From Erodium maritimum (Eukaryota; Streptophyta; Magnoliopsida; Geraniales; Geraniaceae): a DNA stretch of 64,000 nt. Location of the stretch: positions 136,431,203 through 136,495,202 of the forward strand of contig OY997588.1 in NCBI GenBank assembly GCA_963921825.1, given 5' to 3'. The position numbers were made by a program, and so were the translations under genes. Under the pieces are notes generated by a model. It did not search any database and was not told where the DNA came from. It was given only the letters and a program-made list of their open reading frames with translations. Shown here piece by piece: positions 21,839-34,345 of the stretch (its first letter is position 1; every line of letters begins with the position of its first letter).

Positions 21839-22166
21839 TATTAGAGAACCAACTCAACTAAAAGCTTAAGCTAATAGTTGAAGGCCCAATTATAGTTATA
21901 TTCTAACACGCGCCCTCACGGACAAGCCCGTTTACGGGTTTTGAAGTGAATTATTAGAAGAGGAGAAGAGCCCATTGAGAAGAGAGATAAGGGCTAGCCC
22001 ATTTGGGGCAAATTTAATAAATTTAGAAGAAATTAGAAATTTTTGAAGAGAGTGGGGTTTGAACCCGGGTCCGTGAGGTGTCAAGCTCTGATACCATATT
22101 AGAGAACCAACTCAACTAAAAGCTTAAGCTAATAGTTGAAAGCCCAATTATAGTTATATTCTAACA
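21839..22166 (-). mobile_element. TRIM (terminal-repeat retrotransposon in miniature), 328 bp
   Basis: 70-bp direct repeats at 21839-21908 and 22097-22166 differ by one base (aaggccc/aaagccc). Read on the minus strand the LTR starts TGTTAGAATATAAC and is followed directly by TGGTATCAGAGC (22096-22085), the standard primer-binding site complementary to initiator-Met tRNA. A purine-rich stretch precedes the other repeat. The inner ~190 bp have no coding capacity. Size and structure are those of TRIMs. No clear 5-bp duplication was found. Confidence 0.88.
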
Positions 22167-23500
22167 GTCACATGAGAACATGTATGCGAGCATGAGCGGG
22201 TAGCGATTTTGACTTGAGGCGACACTACTACGAGGACGGTCCACACTAGCGTAGACTTGAAGTGACTTCACTTTGTCGTTATTAGTGTAAGTCTTGTAGA
22301 ACGACGTGTTCACGATACTTCAATGCTATGAACCGCAACATTATGAACCTATGATTTTTGGTTTGTTTTCCTCTTGTTTCTAAACACTGTACTTTCAATT
22401 CTCTTTACAAGTTCTTTCACATTTGTTCTTCACAAATATCAACTCTATTTACCTCGAATCGAGGCAGATGAATAATGAACGTGATAAAGAGTGTGTGATT
22501 ATTTTCTCTTTTGCCTACGATATTCGAACTTACCATCTGATTATTATTTGACGATCGATGCATTTGTCGTGCCCTCATTCCGCATGTAAAACCACACGGC
22601 GTCAAGTTTTTGGCGTCATTGTCGAGAAGCAACTAAAGAAAATAGTCATTTATCTTTTTGTGTTGAGACTGTTTCATTTTATTTTTATTTATTTTATTTT
22701 TGTTTTCGTTATTTTTTAGTTTATTTGGATCGGTTGATCGCTTTAGTTGATTTATGCTCACGTGTTCTAAATCGTGTTTTAATAAATTGTTTATTGATTT
22801 AGAATAAGAGACCAAAAGACGTAGGAAAATATCACTAGAGAAAACGTACAGAAAAGCGACCAAAACTACGGAATAGACACGTCTGATTCTGATTCCAAAA
22901 TGGAAATAAGGAGGGTGAATGTACAAAACAAGGCAATCCATTGACATGCCAAGACCATCAAAACCTTCTCGGTCTTTGATTTATATTTGAGTCTTCTTAG
23001 TCCTTACCTTCAATTTTTTGCGGCAAACTTGGCCAAACCACTATCGCGTTCATTTTTTGTTTGGGTGCGGACACAAGTTCCATCTGTCCTCTTCGTTCCT
23101 CTTTGTCCCTTCGTGTTCACTCTGCAGGATATATGAGGGAAAATGAAGCATGAGGCCGGAAGGTAAAGAGACCCTTCATTCCTTCTTCGCTCCTCTTCAA
23201 TGTTCATCTTCCTTGTCATGCTTAAGGTCAGCCGATCATCCTATGTTCTACCGATTTCTGATGTCAGAGCCGGTGGACATTTTCACACCACCTGGAGGTG
23301 CCGGTACGGTGACAGAAATGGCTGCCAGTGCCAATCACTATTCAATGTTCTTTAATTAAGAATAGTTATTTCATCATTACCACAACACCATTCAAATCTC
23401 TAACTTATTTTTAATATAACTCAGTTCAAAATATCAATTTCTTAAAGTTTGGGATCACTAGGAATCTGTATTATTTTAAAAAAATTAACTATTTATAATT
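22167..23500 (+). mobile_element. Decayed LTR-retrotransposon piece: LTR end, primer-binding site, leader
   Basis: At 22611-22628 the sequence tggcgtcattgtcgagaa matches, with five transitions, the tRNA-Asp-type primer-binding site typical of Athila/Tat gypsy elements. It follows gtcaagttt, as in those elements, so 22167-22603 is probably an LTR end and 22629 onward the leader/gag start. No gag domain can be read; the frames are short. From about 23150 to 23500 I see nothing definable. Confidence 0.45.
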
Positions 23501-23520
23501 GCTTCTAAAAGTAATAAGTT

Positions 23521-23724
23521 GGGTAAATTACAAATACCTACCTAAACTTGTAGTATTTAACTGATACCTACCCTAAAAAAATTTGTTTAACTGATACATA
23601 CTTAGATGTTTAGTTATATAACAAATGACTCAAGCTGTCAGTTAAAATGACGAAAATGCCCTCAATAATTTTTAAAAAAATAAAAATAAAGTCATTTTTA
23701 AATAAAAATGAAGTGATTTAATAA

Positions 23725-23762
<38 letters not shown>

Positions 23763-23939
23763 CAAAAGTGATTTTTTAAATATTTTTTCAAATAATTAGT
23801 GAAGGGCAATTGAGAGTATTTTCGTCATTTTAGCTGACGGCTTGAGCTATTTATTATGTAAGTAGGTATCAATTAAAAAAAATTAGGGTAAGTATTAATT
23901 AAACGCTACAAGTTTGGGGCATGTATTTGTAATTTACCC
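23521..23939. mobile_element. Mutator-type MITE, 419 bp, perfect 9-bp TSD
   Basis: Inverted ends gggtaaattacaaatacc... extend about 60 bp per side, with an inner second paired block (ctgacagcttgag type). The flanks are taataagtt on both sides (23512-23520 and 23940-23948). The loop has a (TA)n run at about 23727-23761. It lies downstream of the PBF1 gene. Confidence 0.88.
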
Positions 23940-24263
23940 TAATAAGTTTATACTTTTAATACATGAACTTTGTGTAGAGAATAAATAGATCAACAATAAT
24001 CCATAAAACCATTACCCAGATCTATATCCTGACAAGACCCTGTCTGAGAGCCTCAAGTGCATAAATCTTAGGCAGGCATTACATACTTCCACAGCTTTTA
24101 TCATATGTTTAAACGTACGAAACTCAAGAGCAATACAACTTATATCATAGGAAAGAAAGGGTTGAGCTCTGACAGCTCATGAGAACATTCAAGGGAGGGT
24201 CACACACAATTACCATCCAGACGCACATGTAGTTTCCAAAACCCTCAGTTTTGGGTAGAGAGA

Positions 24264-27029
24264 TTAATCTCTTCTGAGATCCATGTATTCCCGACGAACA
24301 CCTTGCGCGTTCAAGATGACAATTTCCAGCTTATCTCCCTGTACAATATCCATAGCAGGTTAGTAACAAGGTATGCATATATAAACTACAAAGAAGACGA
24401 AGCAATCTCTGCTCCAATGTTTCCATCACAGTACAACACATAAGCCACTAAGGAAAGAACTCATTGCTTACTTTTCCCTTATCTCTATAGTGATCAATAC
24501 TATGCCAAAAACATTACTTTTAGGTTTTAGCTGGTTCACTAAGGACGACTGTTTGATACAGGTTCCAAGACTAGGAGATATGAAACAATACCAGAACAAT
24601 ACAAGGCTCACAGTACAGTAAACTTTACAAATATACAAACAAACAAAAAATTCCTAGTTTCAATCAAAGATCTCCACTACCATAGAAAGTCTGGCAGAGA
24701 GACCATCACCAGCATCTGGAAACCAGAAATACCATGAATGTAGGCATTCAGAAAATCTTTCTCTTTCAATTTATGAAGGGGACAGAAAACAAGGAACTCA
24801 CTGTATATATATCCCTCTCAGTCGCAGATGCAAATACAGTTTTGACCAAGTCAATTGCTTCCGATTCTGGAAGAGGGGTAACAGCATCCTGCACATGTTA
24901 TAACACGAGATTTAAAATCAGAGGGAAAATAGAATATATGTTCTGAAGGAAAATATATAGGCAGAGTCAAGGGCCCCACCACAGCAGGTAGCAAGAGTGG
25001 GCTGGGAGACTTCAGTTGGTTATCCAGGAAAGGCATAATGAGTGTGGAACCAGATCCCTGGGAGCTATATCCAACCCTCTCATACGAACCAACAGCATCA
25101 TAAGTAAAGACGCATCCCTTTCCTGCAATAGCGGACTAATATCTATCATTTCTACCAAAAGAAAATGGAGAAGGAAATGATTGAAAGTTCCAAACAATTA
25201 CCTTCACTATCAAGTCCACCTAAGACGTTGAATGCATAATAAGGGAAAAAACGTTTATAGTACAAGGTATTGGAGAGCAATTGAGCCATGGCAGGGCAGC
25301 TCATTTGTTTGTTGTGCTGATGCTGATAAATCTGTGTAAAACAACAGATGAAAATACAAAATCAGCTCCAAAATTTGTCTCAAAATTTTAATCCAAACAG
25401 ACTGATAAATGGCCTACTAAAAATAGCCTCACAACTGTGCACTAGCATGGTTTAAAAAGAAACGTAAGGCAAAAATTTCTCCACTAGAACTAAATTCCAG
25501 CTACAAATCATTCTTATTTGTGCCCAATAAAAATGTCCAACAATATATTTGTATCCACAACAAGTTGGAAATACAGGTATGTTCAGTAATCAATTATCAG
25601 TATGCCTTGACAACCTAACAATGGCATTTCCTGCCTTAAGTTCAATTTAAAAGCACAAAAGCATAGGAAATATTTGATATATCATAAATAAATATTCTGA
25701 GGTTTTTCAGACAGCAGACAATCTCAAAAGCAAGGATATCTATCATGCATGCTTTTAGGCCAATAGAGTAGTTAGCAAATCTGGGGTTAGCACACAAGGG
25801 TTGTGTCAGGAGACAAAAGAGTGGAAAGTATTCTGCTCATTCCAATACATTTCCTTTAGAGAGAAAATGAAAGCAAATACCATATCTAGAACCTTACCAA
25901 GTGCCTAGCCGACAAGTGCTTTTGTAAAGCTTTGACATCAGCTTGGAATCCAGAAGATGCCATAACAGCTTTGTCTGCCCTGCAAGTCACACCAAAGGCA
26001 TATGAAATTGTTTTTTTTATTAGGACGCAAGTTAAAATAAGAGACCAAAATAGTGTGGATAAGAAGCAACCATGTTGTGAATGAAAAGAACGATATCCAA
26101 AGTGAAGAGTTAAGAGTAGCACTCTAGCATTTTCAAACGTACCACACCAAACTAGCATCAAATAAACTAGCCCACGGATTACACTAATAAGAAAAGTTTG
26201 TTGGAATGTAGTCTATAATCATATATTCATATATTGGGATTTTGAACATAAATAATGAGTTCCACCAAAATCCCGTTTCTTTGCTAACCATTTGAACAAT
26301 ATTAGCAGATAAATCACTTGACCACTATTATAAAGTACACAATACATCATTTTTGATAGAGTTGCAGTAAGTTGCTTGAGGTATCATGATAATTTCCAGT
26401 AAAACATTTCCACTTGCTCAAGCTCACTGTCTAACATAATGTGCAACATTATTGATGTAAGAACAATTGCTATTAGGCCGATCAAGTTACTGGGGTTAAA
26501 ACACATTTGTGAAAGACGGCCAACATCAAGAATTTAACATATATATAAAAAAATTTAAAAAAACAATCAGTTTTCATGCACCATCCAAAACCCCAAACCA
26601 AGCCATCTGAAATGCCAGTAAAAAATCTGGGATTTTTTTGGGGATTATTATTAGTTGTAGAAATCTTACAAGGGTTGCAAAGCTAATTTCAGATTCAGTG
26701 CCACTGTTACAAACTAAATCATTATACAGAAACCGAGCCTCAAACAAACGACTCAGAATGAGAAATGAAATCATTAAAGAGCTTACAGGTTGCAGATTTT
26801 CGAGTATTCGCGGGTGAGGATATTGTAGCCAGTTGACATACGAGTATCGGCGGCAATGACGCAGTAATTAGCTCCAGCAATCGCCACACAAGATCTTCAC
26901 CGCAGAACAGAAAGATATCAGCATATAAGAAGAAGAAAAACCCTAGAAACAAAGTAATAGAAGAGGGAGGCGGAGAGAGTACCCTCCATTGTTGTCGTAA
27001 GGAGACCAGTTAGCGTGTTGCTTGGTCAT
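24264..27029 (-). CDS. PBF1: 20S proteasome subunit beta type-1 (beta6)
   Basis: Seven coding exons on the minus strand: 26983-27029, 26787-26894, 25898-25979, 25202-25331, 24980-25122, 24802-24888 and 24264-24338. All have GT/AG borders and in-phase joints, giving 672 bp and 223 residues, the usual plant length. It starts [16 protein letters not shown], with no cleaved propeptide and no catalytic Thr1, as expected for the non-catalytic beta6 subunit of the 20S core. Other family stretches are [51 protein letters not shown] and the C-terminus REYMDLRRD. Beta6 forms part of the two inner seven-member rings and supports assembly with its neighbours. The reading frame is intact. Introns range from about 80 bp to about 800 bp. 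Confidence 0.97.
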
Positions 27030-27380
27030 GGCGAAAGATGAGAGAGAAGACGAGAAGTAGGTCGTGAAGAGGAGCAGAATTAGAATTTAGAGCTTTCTCT
27101 CCAATGGAGCTTCGCTTTTTATTTCTTTGGGTACAGATCTCTCTATCTCGCCTTGGCTTTGCCATCAAGAAACCCAACGCTGATGCAGCAAAACGGTGTC
27201 GTTTTAGCCTCTCTTTGTTTACATACACTTTACTAAGAAGAAATAGGGGTTCTCTCTCGAAACCCTACGACCCTTTCTTGGTCCAGCCGTCGTCACCGGT
27301 GACCATTAGGATTTCGGTCATTCCGTCCACTTTCCCTCATGTTGACCTCTCCCTTTTCTATTTATACACGGTCCATTGAA
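27030..27380. other. 5' flank of PBF1
   Basis: Contains the PBF1 leader and upstream region. A TATAAATA on the minus strand at about 27359-27366 is far (about 330 bp) from the ATG, so its role is unclear. No other gene is seen. Confidence 0.3.
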
Positions 27381-28456
27381 TGTTGCAAGCCTCTCCTCTA
27401 CTAGATGTTATCGGGAAGAAGCCTATGTCGGCCGTCCATCCTGCCTGGTTCGTCTCCCCCATTGATGGCGTCCCAGAGGTACCTTCCTTCCTATCATGTG
27501 CTCGGGGCGGCTTGGCTTTCACCTGCTCGCCCCAGAATGACTCGACAGACCGCCCATCTCTACGGATGTTCGTCGGATCGGGACTGGCCCTTGTTTGGCT
27601 ATGTTTGTCCGGAACCCGATCACGGCCTCTATTCCTCAACCAAGCCCTTTCATCCATCGTCGGACTCGTTAATTGACACCAGATATGATCTAGTTGGTCT
27701 GTCAGACGGATTCTTTGTTCGACATCGTAGGATTATTCTTCGGTATCATCTGAGAAGAAGACCAAAAAGAAGAAGAGGAGGAGGAGGAGCCCCATGATGC
27801 TTCGATCAGAGTAGAGGAAGAAGCTGAAGACTAGAGGTGTTGGTTGCCCACTTCAGCTACTATTTGTTGGACGTGTGATATGTCTGCTTGTTACTCACAT
27901 GTTTGCTCATGTTGTTATCACACTATCAAGGAGGCGGTTGGTTTGAGTTGACTGAGTGTTGATGCGGTCGTCGTGCTGCCACCCATTGAGCTAGCGACGT
28001 TAAACTTAACGCTTCCAAGGAGACAACCCAAATGATTCTATCCTTTTTTTACTTTTCTTTTTCTTTGATTTATTTTTGTTTTTGTTGAGTCGTATTATTT
28101 TACCCATCATTTACTTATGTTGGCTTGCTCATAATGTAGGAGTGAAGATTGGAATGCTTGTATCAAATATATTATGGATCGATGTTAGTTATTGGAGCTC
28201 GTCCAACCATCTCCCACTTGCCAAGCCAATAGTAAAGCTTAATTCTCTCCCTGTAGTTTTTAGTTATGTTTGGAGCTACTTATGCACAAGAACGGTATCT
28301 ATGTTCCTTTCGAGCTTCTTATGTTTATATGCTCCTTGATTTTGTGTTGTGTGCTGGAGACGCTAAGCATCCATTGTTGTGCTGAAAATTTAAAGTTTTA
28401 CCATACATAGCTTTTCATATCCTAGATATTGTCACACTTTAAGTCTGGGGGAGGGA
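27380..28456 (+). mobile_element. 3' internal end of a decayed gypsy retrotransposon, up to the polypurine tract
   Basis: A 130-codon frame (27405-27797) ends in an Arg/Gly-rich tail and matches no domain I know. Around 27990-28045 comes gacgttaaacttaacgctt plus ccaaggagacaacccaa, text typical of the 3' untranslated part of Athila/Tat elements. Then aagtctgggggagggaatga (28441-28460) is a good polypurine tract, after which a 3' LTR would start. It may be the counterpart of the PBS piece at 22611, but the PBF1 gene lies between them, so they are more likely two separate relics. Confidence 0.45.
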
Positions 28457-31400
28457 ATGATTATTAAGTTTTTAGAATGGGTGAATTTTACAACATGTCG
28501 AGTTTTGCATTTTATTAGGATCATTTGCATTCATATTTTGGTTGAGTCTTTATTTTATGTGTAAACCTTGGATAAGCAAGTTTGGCCAACATGAGTAAGT
28601 CAGAATAGATTTTTCATCATCGTGGATTTTTGTAGAATGATTGGAGGATTTACTGTTGGTAGTATTGATGAGTTGTATATTGTGTATATGTTTTATTTCT
28701 TATCGTGTACAGAATGACTATGCAATGCTAGATGCCTTAAAGTTCCACAAAAAGACGGCCACACCATTTTAGGGTGTTGTTAGATTCAATTCTCTTTATT
28801 ATCACCATCCTGATTCTATCTTGGTTTTTTCCTATAGTGGGCATAGTTAAGAGACAATAGACTTATTTCACTAGTCACATTGAGAAAAATTTTAGTTCAC
28901 ATGTTTATTGCTGAGGGATCAAACTGTGTGTTTGGGTAGATTATAAATCTAGTCGAGTTCAAGTGGTTAGTCCCATTGTGCGTTTGTGGTACCAACTTTG
29001 GAAAATCACACACACTTTGTATGGGGGAATTGAGTATAGGTCTTGGGGAAAGAGTATCTAATAAAAACTTTGTTTGGGAAAGGATGTAGGGTGTGGCGGT
29101 TCGCATGCATAAGGAACCTTACATCTAGAACCTCTCAAAGAGTAATAAAAGGTGAACTCCCCAAGCCTATCTTAGTGTGATCCAAGTTTTCTAAACGTAA
29201 TCGAAAAAACCAAACAAAATTTTGATCTACCACTTGATTCATAAAGGAACTAGAAGGGTTTGCCATTCACATAGTCCCAAGGCAATGTAATTGTATGACA
29301 ACACCCGATCGTGTGATTAGTGAATGAGTCTATGTATGCTCCTGATTAATACCGTAAGTATGTTAAGGCTGTGAGAGCAAATGGCTAAATGACGATAGAG
29401 GGCTTGATATTTTTCTAGACATTTCATTTAATTTTGTAGACCACCACCTATATACTCTTAATATACAACAAGTAAATAATGGTTAATGGAAATAAATGAT
29501 AAGAGATTTCACTCCATTAGCAAGCTTTAGGCCACATTGCAAATAAATCCAAGTTGTAAGCACACGTTTTGTTTCAGTCGTAGATTTTTGGTATTTTGTT
29601 TGGTTGTGCATTTGCATGTTATCTTTTAGTCGGGTTAATTGAGTCAACATTTTCATCTTGTTTTTGCTTTCAATAATCCAAAGTCGCCAAGATCCACATA
29701 GAGCATTTTATATTGCCGAGTTTACTTTGATACTTATCTGAGATTTATTTTAGCTTGCTCAAGAGTGAAATGCAAGGTTTAGAGCAAGGTTTAGATACTT
29801 ATCTTAGTCTTATCTTAGAGCAAGGTTTAAGGTTTAGTAAATGTGTCCTACTTAATTTGACTATTTTCCCTTATATTATTACCTTGTTTTTATATTTTTA
29901 GTGTTTACTAATAATTGCGCAAAACCTCGTTCATCGCCGATATTTTTCAAATGTTCCCAATATATTCATCATGTAGGATATAGGGGTTAGTATATCAACA
30001 ATAAACAAATTCATAATAAAAATAATAATAGAAATTGCAAAAACGAATTTAGAATAACCTTTACCGATCAGTTAGCTTACTGATTAGGATTAAGGAAATT
30101 AGAGTTTGATCGAGGCGTGGTACTCCACTTTCCTTAAGACACTTATTGCCCCGTATGGGAAACGGTCTCCCAGGATACAACGATTAACGTAGGCGAACTC
30201 AAAACGTCCAGAAAGTCACCAAGAACAAGGGAGTGGAGAGAAAGAAGAAAGAGAGACCATTTTGGAGATAGTTTTGAAGTATGTGTAAAATAAGACTAAG
30301 GATGTAAGTATTTATAGTCTTTTGGCAAAGACAAAGTGGGGAATTCATAGGGTGACAAATCCCATGAATTCTCCCTAGAATTGATTGTCAGTCAATTCTA
30401 ATAACTTACATCTTAAAGTCATAAAGTTTTTAATACATCAGAATTTTAATATGATATTAACCATCATATTTTTCATTATCATCCAACACATCATTGGTCT
30501 CATTTTGTAGGCCTCGAAAAAAGAAAATTACCGGCGAAAGAACAACCCTAATCGGAGATCAAATGGAGCGAATACGAGGGAAAACTTAAAGTTAAATAGT
30601 GGGAAAAGTTGCTCCAGAAGAATTCCGGTGTGGCGCAGCGCAAGCTGTTCAGTGAACATGCACGTCAGATGCCCTAGGATTCATTGACTCATGTGTAGAC
30701 TTGTGTCAGCCGTTCATTCTGCATGCTTCGTCTTCAGCTGCTAGCCATCGACGGCTAACAAACCGATTGCATAACACTTGTCTCGCTCCTGCCCGCACCA
30801 AATCTGGTTCGACAACAGAAGCTCCTCCAACGCCCTCCATCTCTCCTCTGTGAAGGATATGCTCAGTTTTTTGTTTCTCTCTATATATAGCTTAGTATAT
30901 TTTTCAAGGACAATTTTTTTTATAGAGAATTAATTTCATAAATTTATTATTTTGTTCTTCTTCTCTTTCTTTGCTCTTAGCTTGTTCTTCATTTTGGGAG
31001 CAAAATCTACCAGTTAAGACCATACTTTTGAAGATCCAAGGAGGTTTCAAGCATCCATGAGCCTCACACCATCTCCAACTTCTTCATTTTCATGCGTTGA
31101 ACTTTAGAGAGTTGGAGATGGTGGGTTGCAAGCTAAAAGAGTTTTTGATTGGGTTTCTCAACCCAATCTTGGTACCAATCTCTATCATTCTCTAGATTTG
31201 TTGTAAAGTTAGTTTTTTTGGTGTGTTTGTGTAGGATTTGAAATTCATAACCTTGAATTTGAATGCTTGGTCATAGGTATTGTGTAAATGTTGTTTTCCT
31301 TTAAGTTGATGCATGGTTTTATGGTTAATTTGATGTTGGTGATGTTATTGTCATGATTTGTATTTTTTTGAGTTAATTAACATTCACTTGCTTGTATGAG

Positions 31401-32433
31401 TCTTAATCTATATTTAAGTTAATCGATGTTCAAGCATGATTATCTTACTTTGTATTCGAACTTTCAAGATTTTAAACCCGATTTCATGTGCTAGTTATTT
31501 CATCTCTCGAGTGTATATCAAGTTCTAGGTTAGAGTTGGTAAAAATACAAATTTTAGTCATTTAGTCAACTTATCTAGGATTTTTTACATTCACATGTCA
31601 TGATTTCCTATTGACAAGATAGAAATATGCTACGATGTTTTTTCTCTATTATCTTGTGTGTTTCAAGTTGACTAAACGATTTAGAAAGTTTTCATAATTG
31701 TTGTGTGCGCTATGTAGATTTATGTTTGGAGCAATCCATGATTCAATCTAGTGTGTGTCGAGATTTCACTTTCATATAGTTTACTTACGCTTGTGTATTA
31801 CCAGAGCTTTGTGATTCGTTTTTCTATTTAGTTCTCATTGATGATCGATGCATTTCGATCGTTAGGTTGATTGAACTAGGCATAGCTAAGTAGATTCGCC
31901 AAATTATTTATGTTTCGCTCATGTTTGTGTATTACCAAAGTATCGTGATTCGATACTATATGTAGTTCTACTTGATTTTCGGTGTTCATCTTTATTGATG
32001 GCATTCGGGAATTTGGAAGTGAACTAGGTGTAGCTGAGTAGATTCGTCGAGTAGTGTAGCTATCTCTACTTGAGGTAGTTGGTAGCGAGAGTGAAATGCA
32101 TGCATTGTTGTTATTTCTCGTTTGATGATTGATCAAGGTTCGCTCAAGATCATAGAACTACATCCTATTATGATTGCTTTACGATGATTGGTGGTACGCA
32201 TATTGATCTGGGTAATAGTCTTGTGCCTTCTCCTCGTGACTAGTGTGTGGTTGATTTCATGATACCGCTTACATGGGAACTTAAGTATTCTAAGATCATA
32301 AGGAAATCATTATTTGATTTCACCCTCGTTAACAAATCATGCGTTAATTGGAAGTCATGTTTACTTGTACCCATGACCGACTCTTTGCGTGAATCAATAG
32401 CTATGTGTCTTAGGTGATAGTGTGTATATATAT
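28457..32433. other. Long AT-rich non-coding stretch, probably LTR and leader remains
   Basis: No open frame above 90 codons and no recognised domain. The part after 28457 is the expected place of a 3' LTR but its far end could not be fixed. At 31780-32090 a stretch occurs twice in diverged form (tgtgtattaccagagctttg / tgtgtattaccaaagtatcg; aggcatagctaagtagattc / aggtgtagctgagtagattc), a period of about 130-150 bp. Confidence 0.4.
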
Positions 32434-32931
32434 TTTAGGGTTTACTCCATGTCCTAACCTCGTACTACACTTAATTGTCAAATCCGCACCCAAGCTTTGG
32501 AAAATTGTCAAATAGTAACGAATTTCAAAACTGAATTATTAAAAATCAAAAAGTACTGTTTAAATTGACTTTTTCCGTGAACAGTCAATCACGTGCTGCC
32601 CACGTGACTCATTTTATAATGGAGCTTGCGCGAGCTGAGGTCACGAAGAGATGAAATTCGAAGCTTGGACACAAAGAGATGAAGTTCGAAGATCTGAGAT
32701 GAAGAGATTATGTCACAAAGAGATGAAGTTAGGCCAAGTTAACATCCTTAGGAAGAACATATTTGAGGGTAAACTCGACTTTTCACTTGTCCAAGTTAAC
32801 GTCCGTTTAAAATTAGAAACAATTGGCAATTTCAGTTAATTGACCGTTACTACATGGCATTTTCAATTGTACAGGGTTTGGATTTAACAATTTCTGAAAG
32901 TTGGACGTTAGGACATGGAGTAACCCCTAAA
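32434..32931. mobile_element. MITE-like element with ~90-bp inverted ends
   Basis: The left end tttagggtttactccatgtc and the reverse of the right end tttaggggttactccatgtc match. Similarity goes on for about 90 bp (gtcctaacgt, attgt.aaatcc, tagtaacg). The middle has short repeats of agagatgaagttcgaag. No clear target-site duplication. Confidence 0.6.
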
Positions 32932-33327
32932 TTTTATTTTATTTTCAAAACTAACAAACAACTTTTATTTCTTTTCTTTTTTCCTTTTTCCCCTTTCGGG
33001 GATGTGGAAGTGACAGCCCACGCCCACAGATTTTAGCAAAATACTAGTGATACCCCTACTCTCTATAGGTTGACTGGTACTTAACCGTTTATATATTGCT
33101 TGATGTCGTGTCCTAATGCCCGTTAAAAGCGGGATTTGACAGTCATTTCCACTCCTCACTTGACCAAAATACAAGTCAGGAAATTTAATAAACAGGACAA
33201 ATTTTCTGAGAGGAAAGCGTCTAAGGGTCATACGGCCAGGAAACGATTACAAAAAACTCCCAAGAGGAGCTAAAAGGCATAGCCTTAGAAACGACCGAAC
33301 AAAAACATTCCCAAGCGAAAAACAGAT

Positions 33328-34345
33328 TCATCCTGCAACTTCAGAGACCTTCTTCTTGACGTATGAAAGAGCATGAAGGTCCAGAGAAGACTTTAGGGCC
33401 ACCTGGTTCCAAACATCTGTAGTCGAAGGAGCAACTTGGATAGCTCGTTCTCGACTCATAGAACGAGTCGTAATCTTGGATGAGTAAACCACAGTACTAG
33501 AATAAAAGTATTTCTTAGTAACTCGGACCCTAAATGTAGAGGTTTTTAGGAGGGCAGCCTTCCAAGGACTACACTATTCCCCGACAACCTTCCAATCGGT
33601 AATACCTTGCTCTGTTTCTGGTTCCATTTAAGGGTACGACTAGCCCTCGGCCTAGCTAGAGACACAAACAAGTCGTATCTGTTTACCTGATAACCATTGA
33701 AGGTATCCACGGCTTTAGGCGCATCAAGATCCGACGAGAAGGTGACATATCCGAAGAAATGGCTTCCCCTGTTCGGATGCCGTAAAACATAACACTTTAC
33801 AATCTCTCTGTATGAACCAAAGAAATTTCTTACTCAAGCCTTCGAGCTCTCGTACGGTAAATTACACACAAAAATCTCTGAGTTCAAGGTTACCTACTTA
33901 CGGTTCGACAAGGGCTTCAACTTTCCTTTTCCAACCGGAGACAATACCTGAAAATCACTACCGTTCTCCGTCGACCTCCTCTCTCCCACTTCACGATTCT
34001 CCCAAATATTTCCCTCAATGACGGCCCGTGAAAGACAAATCTCTCTAGAGCCAAACGCCTTCTCTGGCGGTTTGGTTGGGACTTTCATCTTTACCTTCGA
34101 CTTGGCCAGATCTCCTTTGACTTGATCGGAAACTTCCTCTTAACCTTCGACTTAGCCGGATCAGCGTCTTTGTAACCGTCCTTAGTGGCATAAAGAATGG
34201 GACCTGCTTTAGCAGAAACACCTGAGTTGAATGTTTCCTTGATACAAGAAGCTGCAACAATTTGGCAATATTGACCGTATAGATAAACCAAATCAGAGCA
34301 AAAGGAAGAGAAAGAGAGCATCTCCTTTATTCCATCTCATGTTTG
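33328..34345 (-). pseudogene. Second RRM retroposon relic (LINE-ORF1/BNR-like type)
   Basis: On the minus strand RNP2 IFVCNL (33875-33858) and RNP1 HFFGYVTF (33761-33738) frame an RRM that ends NGYQVNRYDLFVSLARPR. The matching segment of the 7771 gene is NGFILNGYRMFIAYARPR. A TGA interrupts the RRM at 33836-33834. Downstream CSPWKAALL resembles SSPWKDILL of the other copy, and the end ...YVKKKVSEVAG stops at 33330-33328. The N-terminal basic region (34321-34091) is in another frame. As at 7771-15133, no endonuclease/RT ORF follows. It is decayed through stops and shifts. Confidence 0.7.

Noticed and set aside
22055-22096. tRNA-like gene (ggtttgaacccgggtcc, gctctgatacca)
   Set aside because: The second motif is the reverse of a primer-binding site inside a TRIM. 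No cloverleaf can be formed.
27405-27797. 130-codon frame as a host gene
   Set aside because: It stands directly before retrotransposon 3' text and a polypurine tract; more likely element-derived.
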